Assembly: GCF_901000735.1 (NCBI RefSeq)
Contig: NC_081547.1
Location: 15,270,397 to 15,334,396 of the forward strand
Direction: 5' to 3'
DNA: 64,000 nt
Source: Corylus avellana
Taxonomy: Eukaryota > Streptophyta > Magnoliopsida > Fagales > Betulaceae
The position numbers and the translations under genes are program-made. Numbering within the stretch: the stretch's first letter is position 1; every line of letters starts with the position of its first letter. Below, piece by piece: positions 12,778 through 23,699 of the stretch. The notes under the pieces were generated by a model. The model did not search any database. It worked only from the letters and a program-made list of their open reading frames with translations, and had not been told where the DNA came from.

Positions 12778-15219
12778 ATGAGCAAGCCAAAAACAATTGA
12801 TGCATTTTTTAAGAAAAAAGATGCTGATTCAAATACTAAAATGTCTTCATCGACATCCAATCCTCAAACTTTAGCTCCTGAGCAATGCCCTTCTAAGATG
12901 CCAAGAATTGAATCTCAAGTAGTTGAGTCATTTGACATTTCTACTCTACAACATGATCCCGGGTTACGTCCTCAAATATGGGAATATCCTGTTAATCAAT
13001 AGGATGAAATTAGATGTGCTTATCTTAAAGTCGGTCCGAATAGGTTCACTCCTTCTAGTAGTTCTGGATATCCGTTTTCGGGAACTGAAAAAAACCGCCA
13101 AAGATTTCAATCATCTTGGTATAAGATATTTGATTGGTTAGAATATTCTGAGAACAAAGATGCTGCTTATTGTTTACCCTGCTTTCTTTTTGCTAAAAAG
13201 CCAACGGGGCAGTTTGAAGGTAGTGCATTTACTATTGAAGGATTTCGCAATTGGAAGAAAGTTAATGATGGCACACATTGTTCTTTTTTGGTCCACATGG
13301 GAAATGGGCCATGTTCACCTCATAATAATGCTGTTAAGTGTTGTGACAATTTGAAGAATCAATCTCAACATATTGATAAGGTGATAGATAAGCAAACTTC
13401 GGAAGAAAAATTGAACAATCGATTGCGATTGAAGACTTCAATTGAATCTATTCGGTATTTAGCATATCAAGGATGTCCTTATAGAGGTCACGATGAAGGT
13501 TCCGATTCTAAAAATCGTGGCAATTTTCTTGAGTTGATAAAACTTGTGTCCAATTTCAACGATGATGTTGCTAAGGTTGTTTTAGAAAATGCTCCACAAA
13601 ATGCAAAATATACTTCACCTCAAGTCCAAAAAGATATTTTACGTGTCTTGGCAAAAAGAGTGCGAGATGCAATTCGTGAAGAAATTGGTGATTCAAAATT
13701 TTGCATTATTGTTGATGAGGCACGAGATGAGTCTAAGAGAGAACAAATGGCTATTGTTTTGAGATTTGTTAACAAAGATGGTTTTATACAAGAACGCTTC
13801 TTTGATATTGTCCAAGTTAAAGATACATCGGCATTGACTTTAAAGGATAAAATATCTGATGTTCTTTCTCAAAATTGTCTTGATATTCAAAGTATTCGTG
13901 GACAAGGGTATGATGGTGCTAGCTATATGCGTGGTGAATGGAAAGGATTGCAAGCATTATTTCTTAATGAATATTCTTGTGCATACTATGTTCATTGTTT
14001 TGCACATCGATTACAATTAGCATTAATTGCTGCATCTCGAGAGGTAACAGTTGTTCATGATTTCTTCTCAAATTTGAATTTCATTATCAATGTGGTTAGT
14101 TCTTCATGTAAACGTCATCGTGATTTGCAAGATGCTCAAGAAGCAGATATCGCATATTTGATAGCTATTGAGGAACTTGAAACTGGAAAATGAGCTAACC
14201 AAATTGGCACTTTGAAACGAGCTGGTGATTCTCGTTGGGTTCTCGTTTTTATTCTATTTATAGCCTACTAAGGCTGTTTAATCATGCTTGTTCAGTGCTT
14301 GAGAAGATTATAAAAGAAGGATCCACTTACTCTCAATGTGGTGATACTGAAGCTGCTATGAAATGATTACATCATTCAGATTCATATTCATTTTACATTT
14401 GATGAGGGAAATCATGGGTACCACTAATTGTCTTTGTCAACATTTGCAACAAAAATATCAAGACATCTTGAATGCTATGCAATTAGTTTCTAATACAAAA
14501 GTACTCATCCAAAAATTGAGAAATGAAGATTGGGATAATTTTCTTGAGAAAGTAGTCTCTTTCTCTAAGAAATTTGAAATAGACATTCCAGATTTGGGTG
14601 CTCGTTATGTTAAAGGCCGAGGTTTCTTCCACGGGATCACATTACGGTGGAACATTATTATCATTTTGATGTATTCAATGCTGCTATAGACTATCAATTG
14701 CAAGAGCTTGATTGTAGATTTGGTGAAAGGGCAATGGAACTCTTGACACTTAGTTCAGCTTTGGATCCAAATGATGCTTATAAATCATTTAATATTGATG
14801 ATATATGTAGTCTTGCAGAAAAGTACTATTCTCTTGATTTTTCTGAGCAGGAAAAAATTATTTTGAGATTTCAGTTGAAGCATTTTGAAGTTGATATGCT
14901 TAATCATCCGAAACTACAAAAATTGTCTTCCATTGCGGAATTATGTCGAGGATTGATAGAGGCAGGAAAATCAGATACATATTATCTTATTGATAGATTG
15001 GTTCGTCTTGTTTTAACTCTTCCGGTGTCTACAGCAACTATCGAACGAGCATTTTCAGCAATGAAAATTGTTAAAACAAGACTTCGTAACAAAATGGAAG
15101 ATGAGTTTCTTGGAGATAGTTTACTTATCTACATTGAAAGAGAAATTGCTAAAAGCTTCGATTCAGATTTGATACTTGAAGATTTTGTTTCTCTAAGACC
15201 TCGTAGAATGCAATTTTAG
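12778..15219 (+). pseudogene. hAT transposase, TTF-type zinc finger (ZMYM1/DUF4371-like), broken
   Basis: Begins MSKPKTIDAFFKKKDAD, the usual start of this transposase group. A TTF/BED-like zinc-binding stretch (AAYCLPCFLF) lies near 13163-13192. The DUF4371/RNase H-like core runs from about 13290 to 14190 (IVDEARDESKREQMAIVLR, GYDGASYM, YYVHCFAHRLQLAL). The hAT C-terminal dimerisation motif (LPVSTATIERAFSAMKIVKT) lies at about 15020-15080. Lesions: in-frame TAG at 13000-13002, TGA at 14191-14193, and frame changes near 14245, 14360 and 14640. It cannot make an intact transposase, but the reading frame is otherwise well preserved, so inactivation is fairly recent. Confidence 0.9.
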
Positions 15220-15482
15220 GCACTTTGTATTTTGTATTTTCCTTTACTTTTGTACTAGTGCTTATATGGTAACTGATATATGAATTTAGCATATATTTAT
15301 GAAGTCACATAAATATGCTTTTTGTGATACATATAATGTGGTATAATTTCTTTTGATTGTTTTTACCATATTATAATAAAAATATAATATATAAAGAGAA
15401 CAAAAAAAAAATATTATTTTATCATTATATTTTATTATTTTATTGACGCCCCTGGTATACTGAATTCCTGGCTCCGCCTCTG

Positions 15483-17022
15483 TACTTCTGGACAGCAATG
15501 AGCTGGGACCATCGTCTGGCTGAAGACGAAAAACTTAGCGTTCATAAGAGGCACCCCATAGTTTATCCTTTTCTTTTGTTTAATGTGTTTTCAGTTCATT
15601 TTTTATTTAGTTTTAGTTTTGTTCCTTTTTACTTGTTTGTATGTTTTCTTATTTTGTAGGGATAAGTGTGCTTCACTTCAAGTTTTAGGGTGTGCTATGA
15701 GCCATGCTTTCCAAGACTATGTCGTCCCTATCCCGGGTACATTATTTCCTTAATTTAGACACATTAAGGACAATGTATCATTTAAGTTTGGGGGTATGGG
15801 CACACATGTTTACACACACTCTTTCCCAATTTCAAGTTAATTGTTTTGTTTGTTTGTTTGTTTATGTCAATAAAAAAAAAATCAAATAATCAAATAATCA
15901 AATTAAAAATTAAAAAATTAAAAAAAAAAGGAAAGGTTTATGCATGTTCATGTTTGCTCTAAAATTTTAAGTTGATCTAAAAGAACTGTGGCTTGAATTC
16001 ATCAGTGAGCTTAACATTTTGAACACATGATCTGATGAGTGAATCTGTTAGTTTGATTACTTGTTGAGGATAGTTAAAAAATCACATGTTTGATCTGATC
16101 ACACAAGCACATTAGCACATAATCTGTGAGGAATGACATGAGGTCTGATATGTGTGTTTTTGCATCTTGGATGAAATTGGGTGACTTATTAGATGACACT
16201 ATGGCATATATACTAGTGATGAAAAAAAAAAAAAAAAAGATGTGAAATAAATGATCATTGATGGCTTTTCACTGAGTAACTTGACATCTTGCCTCAAAGC
16301 ATTGAGTGTTCACGTCAAAATGTGAAAAATGTTGATTTGATCAATGTCATGGTTAGTTAGTTTTGTAGCCTTTTTGACTCGAGTTAGTAGGTCCTTAGGG
16401 GTGTCTTTACAACTAATGCCCTAAAACCACCTTGTTTAGGAGTCATTGACTTAACACTCGCTACAAGGGTCAATTAGAAAGCTTAAGGGAACCAACATTG
16501 TACAATCTGACTAAAAAAAAAAAAAAAAAAATAGAGAATAAGAAATATGCCATTGTGTCATTATAGGAATTTCAGTGAATTCTGAGATAAGGAGACATTA
16601 CATATTGGAAAGATTTGGAAGCCTCATAATTTTGTACTAATTCACTGTACACAAATTTCAAACTTGTGATGATTTAGCATGTCCTTTGTAAGTAATTGGA
16701 CTTTGAGATTCCAATTCATTGTGGAGATGGAGTTCATCTTTTTAAGTTTGCTTATGAATGAAAATCATAATCTTGAAGTGATGCTTTAATTTTTGAAATA
16801 ATATGAACTGTGCATGATATTTGTGGGTAACATTTTTGGAAAACCCTCATGAGACTTCACTCGTCCACTAGGGAATTCCTAGGGGTTTAAAAGGCTTGTT
16901 GCATACACTAAATACAATCGTACATCGCACGAAAAATGGATTTATCTTTTGTTTTCTATTTTTCTATTCTTGTTTTTAGTTTTGTATTGCTAAGGGACTA
17001 GCAATATGTAAGTTTGGAGGTG
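15483..17022 (+). mobile_element. Element C: 3' internal non-coding region
   Basis: About 1.5 kb that matches, in order, the 3' internal region of element B (33660-35558), including ATGAGCTGGGACCATC, the GTTTGGGGGTATG(G/A)GCACAC segment and the final AAGTTTGGAGGTG polypurine tract next to the LTR at 17023. No gene; open frames are short. Several poly-A runs (15870-15930, 16220-16240, 16514-16531). Confidence 0.8.
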
Positions 17023-18346
17023 TAATAAGTGCTAAAATATTCATATTTTCAGCCCTGAACTTGCATGTTTTAATCCTTTGGTTTTGGTTCATTAGGTCAT
17101 TTTAATTCCTTTTTTAGTTTTTCATACTTTTGTAGGCTTTTGGAAGAAAATGAAGTAAATCTAGATGATTTGGGCTCAAAAGAGAGAAGATGAAAAATTG
17201 GGAGCTCTTTGACATTACGATTGATCACAGGGTACCTGCGATCGAGCGCAATACCGGAGAAGACAAAGCATAATTCAGGCCAGGAGCGATCGAGCGCATG
17301 CCAGAAGAGGATCGATTGCAGACCTGCGATCGTGCGCACACGGATTGCGATGGATCGCACCCGTGTGCGGGAGACATATCAAGTGGCGGCCAGATTGTCA
17401 TTCTTTCCATATTAGGATTTTTCAACTCCCAATTGTAATAGGTTTTGAAAACCTACGAAATTCCTAGGTTTACTACTTAGACCCTTAAGCCTCTAGAATA
17501 GATATACTTTGTAAGGAGAAGAAGAGGAGCTCTTCAAGTTCAAGTCTCAGATTTATTCTTTTCCTTTCTTTTTTTTTTTTTCTTTATGAAGATGTTTAAC
17601 ATCAATTTTATGTTTAGCTAATGTAGTAGGGCTAGATTGAAGTCCTAGTTATGTTTAGTTAACATTTCAATATTGGTGCCCTTGTAATGATCTTGTTGTG
17701 CTATTTAAATTGATTAATGCCTACTTACATGAATTCCTCATATGTGTGTGCCTGATCAACATATGCATGTGGTATAGACTAGTTAGTTAAATCAATTTGG
17801 ATGACCGAGTCCTGAGTTTAACATAAGTAACAAAAGAATCCATACTGCGATTCTTGGGTTAATCAACATGGGCAACCAAGAGTATATGCCATGCCCTAGG
17901 CCTCATGTGCTTGTTAATTTCCATAGAACATATGCTTTCCTAAGGAACAACTTAGTATACATTACGCTAAATCCCTTAGAAAAGAAAAGAGTTAGAGTAT
18001 ACGCCATGCCTAACTCATTACTTGGGAAAATCTATAGCCTTAGGAGCATACGCCATGCGCTTAGGTTAACAAACATTAGATATGCATAACATGATCAAAG
18101 CATTGGCATATTATTATATTAGGTAAATATAATTAGTGGTGGATATCAAAGACCTACCTTTTATTATCATCACTTAGACAATCAATCCTTGTTTTACTTA
18201 AGGAATTTGTTTTTAAACAAAACTTCAGCAATCCTCGTGGGAATGATCCTGTACTTGCACCATATACTACTATGTTAACCTTGTGCACTTGCAGGTAAAA
18301 CGTACAATTATTTACCTATTAATTTAGGTAAATATTTTGCACATCA
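17023..18346 (+). mobile_element. Element C: 3' LTR (family LTR1)
   Basis: Starts TAATAAGTGCTAAAATATTC (first base pair mutated from TG) right after the polypurine tract and ends TTTTGCACATCA. It has the GATCGA motif cluster at about 17217-17365 and the spaced GAGTATA(T/C)GCCATGCC modules at 17880-18060. The next base begins the integrase 3' end of element A on the opposite strand, so C inserted into A and cut off A's 3' end. Confidence 0.9.
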
Positions 18347-21300
18347 AATCTTATGGTCCCAAATCTTCATCTCTTGGTGTAAAGTTCGTCTCAAGGTATG
18401 GCTTTACTGTGTCCATCCACCTTAAATGTCTGATTCTTTTCTGGACTATGAACCTCCAAAGCTCCATAGGGGAACACTTGGGTGACAATACAAGGACCAA
18501 GCCATCTAGACTTAAGCTTCTTAGGGAAGAGTCTTAATCTTGAATTGTAAATCAACACCTTCTGTCCCACATGAAACTCTTTCCTAACCAGTGTCTTATC
18601 ATGATATACCCTGGTTCTTTCCTTGTAAAGCTTGGCATTTTCATATGCATCACGCCTCAATTCCTCTAATTCATTTAGTTGCAGCTTCCTCTTGTCACCA
18701 GCTTGTTTCATGTCAAAGTTGAACTTCTTGATGGCCTAATACACTATGTGCTCCAATTCCACTGGTGGATGACGTGCTTTCTCAAAGACCAGCCGATATG
18801 GGGACATACTGATAGGCATCTTGTATGCAGTCCTATAAGTCCATAGTGTATCATTCAAGCACAAAGACCAATCCTTCATGCTGGGATTCACTGTCTTTTC
18901 TAGGATGCTTTTGATCTCTCTGTTGCTTATCTCCACTTGACCACTAGTTTGAGGATGGTATGCTGTGCCAACCTTATGTGTGATCTCATATTTCTTTATC
19001 AAATAAGCAAAGGCGTAATTGTTGAAATGGCTACCTACATCATTGATTATTGCCCTTGGCCTCCCAAACCTAGCAAATATGTTTTCCTGCAAAAACTTCA
19101 CAACTAGTTTGTGATCATTAGTCTTTGAGGGGACAACCTCAACCCATTTAGACACATAATCCACACCCACAAGAATATATAAATAACCATATGAGTTAGG
19201 GAATGGGTCCATGAAGTCAATACCCCATACATCAAAGAGTTCTACCACTTAAATATTTTGCAATGGCATCTGATTTCTGGAGGAGATGTTACCTGTCCTC
19301 TGGTATCTATCACAAGAGCTGCAAAACAAAAAGGCATCCTTAAACACATTTGGCCAATAGAAACCAGATTGTAATTCCTTAAGAGCTATTTGCTTGGCCC
19401 CAAAGTGTACTCCACAAGCAAACTGATGGCAATGTTGCAATATGCTCAAGTGCTCCTCCTCTGAGACACACCTTCTAATGATTTGATCAGGCCCAAATTT
19501 GAATAGATAGGGGTCATCCCAATGGTAATGTCTAGATATAAACATCAACCTTTTCCTTTCTTGACTAGACACACCTAGAGGAAAAACCTTGGCAGTTATA
19601 TAATTAACAATATCTGCATACGATGGAAGTTGTACTTCAACTGCAAACAATTGCTCATCTGAAAAATTTTCATTCAATATAAACTCATCTCATTCTTCTT
19701 CATGAAGTAGCTTGGATAGGTGATCTGCCACCACATTCTCACTGCCCTTCTTGTCTCTAATCTCAAGGTCAAACTCTTGCAGTAATAGTACCCATCTGAT
19801 CAATCTAGGCTTTACATCTTTCTTAGCAAACAAATATCTCAAAGCAGCATGATCAGTGAATACAATAACCTTAGAACCAATCAAGTATGATCTAAACTTC
19901 TCCAAAGCAAATATGCTAGCTAATAATTCTTTCTCAGTAGTAGAATAATTTAGTTGAGCATCATTCAATGTTCTAGAAGCATAATAAAAAGCATGAGGTA
20001 CCTTATTGATTCTTTGACCTAAGATAGCTCCCAAGGCAAAGTCATTGGCATCACACATAAGCTCAAATGGTAGATTCCAATCACGTGTCATCATTATTGG
20101 TGTAGATGTGAGTAGCTTTTTTAGTGTGTTGAAAGCAGTCATGCATTCTTCAGTCCATTCAAACTTGGCATCCTTGGCTAGCAATGCACAGAAGGCTCTA
20201 GAGATCTTAGAGAAATCCTAGATGAACCTTCTATAGAACCCGGCATGTCCAAGAAAACTTTTCACCCCCTTCACTGTCATAGGAAGAGAAAGTTTGGAGA
20301 TGATGTCAATCTTGGCCTTATCCGCTGATGTGGTATTTTTGTGTCCAAAAATATCAATAATAAAAATAACCACTCGCAATAGTACGAATCCTGTAGGATA
20401 TGGCTATATTGAGGGTGTCGAACCTCAAGGACTGCAGGAATTTTATTATCAAAATTCGAAAGATTAAAATTAACTTAATTAAAAAGATATTTGATTTGAT
20501 TTTCTTTAAAACTAAAGTGCATGAAAATAAAATATATTTAAAATAAGAGAGAGAATGTAGGGTATTGACTTCACCTCTATCTGCACAGCAATGGCTAATC
20601 ATAATTAATCTCAGAAATTCATTCTATGCATGCTATAAATAAACAAGAAACTACCTTATTAAAGAATAAGCATAATCTATCTTCGGTTGGCATGGATCAT
20701 CTACCTAACCACTAAGATGCGGTACAACCCATCTTTCCTAGGTATAAATTATCAAATTCTTTAACAGGATACATACAATCAATGAATAAGTGTAACCCAT
20801 CTTCGGTTGGCATGGACTGTCTACCTAAATTACACTAAACTAGGGTGTAGTACAATCTGTCTTCCCTAGGCATGGCCTATCAAATCCTATTGATCATATG
20901 TCAATTAAACCCATTGTATAACCATCATCCTCATAATCACAGAAAACAAGAATGATTTGATTTCAATAAAAGTAAAATTCTTTATAAGACAAGAGAAGAA
21001 TTTCACAAATATTGATTTTGGAATTTAAGAACAATTGCATTTAATAATTAAGAACATAATCAAAATGTAGCAATTCTCATAGTTATACAATCAACATACA
21101 TAAATTGAAAATTTAGAAATTAAATACAATCAAACCATTGTACTTGGATAGGGTTACATCAACACCCCACGAAGGGGTTTAGCCGCTCATGATCTTCTAA
21201 TCTCCATAGACAATTTACTGAAATTTAAACTCTAGAAAGCGGTGTGTCTATTTTTCTCAATGCTTAGAGGCCGATTTATAGGGCTTAGGAGAGTCCTAGA

Positions 21301-22507
21301 AGCCCTAGGAATCCCAGAAAAATTGTATTTCAGTCTCCTAGTCGGATTGGGAGTCCTAGAAAAACTTTCCTTATCAATTTCGGACTCTTTTTACTCTTTG
21401 CCGCGCGTGTGCGCTCGAGCGCACGGTAGCTGTGCTTGAGCGTACTGTAGCTACATTAACGTGCTACGGTAACTCTGCTACAGTAAATTGCTACAGTACC
21501 ACTACAGTATTGCTACAATAACTGCTACAGTGAATTCGCTACAATAAACTGCATTTTGAGCCCAAAATCAATGATTTTCTTGTATCTTTATTAAAGACCT
21601 GAAAACATAAAAAAAAAAAAAACAAAATCAAACAAATAACAATGCTAAGAAATTAACATATGCAAATTAAGGGGCTTGAATGTGCAACATTCGACGCTTA
21701 TCATCCGCCTCAATGCCCTTGCTAGAAATAGAATGACCCAACACAATGCCTTGTTGAATTATGAAGTGGCATTTTTCCCAATTGAGCACTAAGTTGCATT
21801 CTTCACATCTCTTGAGGACACTCTTCAGATGATTGAGGCATTCATCAAAATTAGAACAAAAAAAACTAAAATCATCCATAAATACCTCAATGAATTTCTC
21901 CACCATATCTGAGAAAATGCTTATCATGCATCTTTGAAAGGTATCTGGTGCATTGTATAATCCAAATGGCATCCTTCTGTAGGTGAATGTACTTGAAGGA
22001 CATGTGAAGGTGGTCTTCTCTTGGTCCTCTAGTGCTATTGCAATCTTGTTGTAGCCACTGTTCCCATCCAAGAAGCAGTAGTATCTATGGCCAGCTAACC
22101 TCTCTAGCATTTGATTAATGAAGGGTAGTGGGAAATGGTCTTTTCTTGTCGCCTTGTTCAGCTTTCTGTAGTCAATGCATTCTTGTAGGTATCAGCTCAT
22201 CATCTTCATTCTTTACCACTCTGATCCCACTCTTCTTTGGAACTACTTGAACTGGACTTACCCATTTACTATTTGAGATGGGGTAGATAATGCCAACATC
22301 CAACAGTTTCAATACCTCTTCCTTGACTACCTCCTTCATGTGTGGGTTGAGTCTTCTTTGTGCATCCCTGGTTGGCTTTGCTTCATCTTCAAGGAAGATT
22401 TGATGCATGCACTTGGCTGGACTTATTCCCTTGATGTCAGCAATGGTCCATCCCAAAGCAGTTTTATGCTCTCTAAGAACTCTCAACAGCTTTTCTTCTT
22501 TCCCCAA
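18347..22507 (-). pseudogene. Element A pol: RT, RNase H and integrase, lightly damaged and split by a solo LTR
   Basis: RT runs from 22507 to 21709 and resumes below 20321: conserved WVSPVQVVPKKSG, RMPFGLYNAPDTFQRCM and the catalytic FMDDFSFF box at about 21870. RNase H (20184-19690) shows [39 protein letters not shown] and [11 protein letters not shown]. Integrase (19677-18391) has the HH-CC zinc site (QHCHQFACGVHF, CSSCDRYQ) and D, D, E residues in [20 protein letters not shown] and [10 protein letters not shown], then a GPF/Y-like tail. Lesions include a frame change near 22180, a TAG in FI*DFSK near 20219, stops at about 19688, 19249 and 18736, and the 1.38-kb LTR insertion. So few lesions over 1.1 kb-scale domains suggest moderate age. 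Confidence 0.88.
20326..21703 (-). mobile_element. Solo LTR, family LTR2, nested in RT of element A
   Basis: On the minus strand it begins TGATAAGCGTCGAATGTTGC and ends ATACCACATCA. Flanks are TCCGC at 20321-20325 and 21704-21708, a perfect 5-bp target duplication. Joining the flanks restores the RT frame across GIEAD and KAKIDI. About 1.38 kb with no internal domain, hence a solo LTR. It contains a series of GCTACAGTA repeats (21425-21553) and a GCGCTCGAGCGCAC motif (21411-21424). A second copy lies at 42699-46598. Confidence 0.92.
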
Positions 22508-23300
22508 AACTCAGATTTGCAGCAACTATGACCGATAGTGTCTTGTTTTCTCCTAAGTAGGCATATGTTAGATGCTCTAGAAAATGCTTCAATTCCAATC
22601 TTGGTACCTGGACAATAGAAGGGACAAGAGTAGTATTAGTAGGCATAAAAGTCTCAAAGGGAGGGGTGCACTTATCTAGATGCTTTGAAGAGGCCTCAAG
22701 AAAGTGTACGACTTTAATGATGTCTTCAGTAACATCCTCAGATTTTGGCTCAATGTCTAGCCTTATGAAACTATGGGTGAGGGTGGCCTCCAACGAGTCA
22801 ATGCGATGGGCCTGGAAAATTTTCTCAACAATGCCTTGGATCGTGCAGACATTAAAGCATTATAAATCATCTTGAGGTAATTTTATTCCATCGAATATTT
22901 TGAACTCTATCTTCTCACCATTCACCTTCATACTCACAATACCCTTCTTCACATATATTTTAGTATCAGCAGTTCTCATAAAGGTTCTTCCTAAGATGAT
23001 AGGCAAAGGCAATGTCATAGGTGATTCTTCCATATCTAATACAATGAAATCAGCAGGTAAAATAAATTCACCTACCTTTACCAAGACATCCTCAAGTATA
23101 CCTCTTGGTCTTTAGATGCTTTTGTCTGCCAATTGCAAAGTGATAGATGTTGGTTGAAGCTCCCCCAAACCCAGCTTCTCATACATAGTGTAGGGCATCA
23201 AGTTAACCCCTGCTCCTAGATCTAGTAGTGCCTTTTCAAAAAGATGGTCTCCTATCCTGCAAGAAATGGTAAAACTACCTAGATCTTTTGTTTTGGTTGT
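22473..23300 (-). pseudogene. Element A protease and linker
   Basis: The minus strand from about 23290 reads through a pepsin-like retroviral protease: FEKALLDLGAGVNLMPY with the active-site DLGA at about 23215, then LQLADKSI, a TAG stop at about 23113, then EFILPADFIVLDME and PIILGRTFMRTADTKI at about 22975-23070. The second base of the usual D-L-G-A-S is retained and Ser is replaced by Gly. The linker to RT (22473-22860) is acidic and open but unmatched to a domain. In Athila elements this protease sits between gag and RT, as here. Confidence 0.82.
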
Positions 23301-23699
23301 AGTTTTCTTAATAACACCGCACTTACCTCCTCCATTAAAGCCACTGTCTCATGCTCCTGAAACTTTCATTTATGAGTGCAACAATCCTTTGAAAATTTAG
23401 CATATGAGGAAATTTGTTTAATTGCATCTAATAAAGGAATGTTAATCTCTACTTTTCTCAAAGTCTCAAAAATGTTAAGAAGCTGTTTTTCTTTCTTTGG
23501 ATTTACTAACCTTTGAGGTAAGGGTGGTGCATTCACCTTCTCCATTTTACATCCTTGGATGTTGGGCTTCCTCTAGAGACGCTTGTGCTATCTCTTCAGT
23601 TCCTATTACCTTGCCATTTTTTAGAGTTGTTACAGCTTTCAGTTGCTGGTGACCTCCTAGATTAGGTATTGTTTGGACTGAAAATTCACCCTACTTTCT

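Larger units (their letters stand above)
10435..15482 (+). mobile_element. hAT-superfamily DNA transposon, interrupted by assembly gap
   Basis: Ends are CAGTGGCGGAG at 10435 and CTCCGCCTCTG at 15482, imperfect terminal inverted repeats of the CAGNGGCGGAGCCAG type found in plant hAT elements. They are flanked by 8-bp target duplications TACTTTTG (10427-10434) and TACTTCTG (15483-15490), one mismatch apart. About 5.05 kb including 100 N of unknown true length. 10679-12600 is non-coding 5' DNA in which I see no gene. 12601-12769 could be a leader intron (CTCAG donor side, CTTAG acceptor side). The element split the internal region of element C. Confidence 0.88.
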
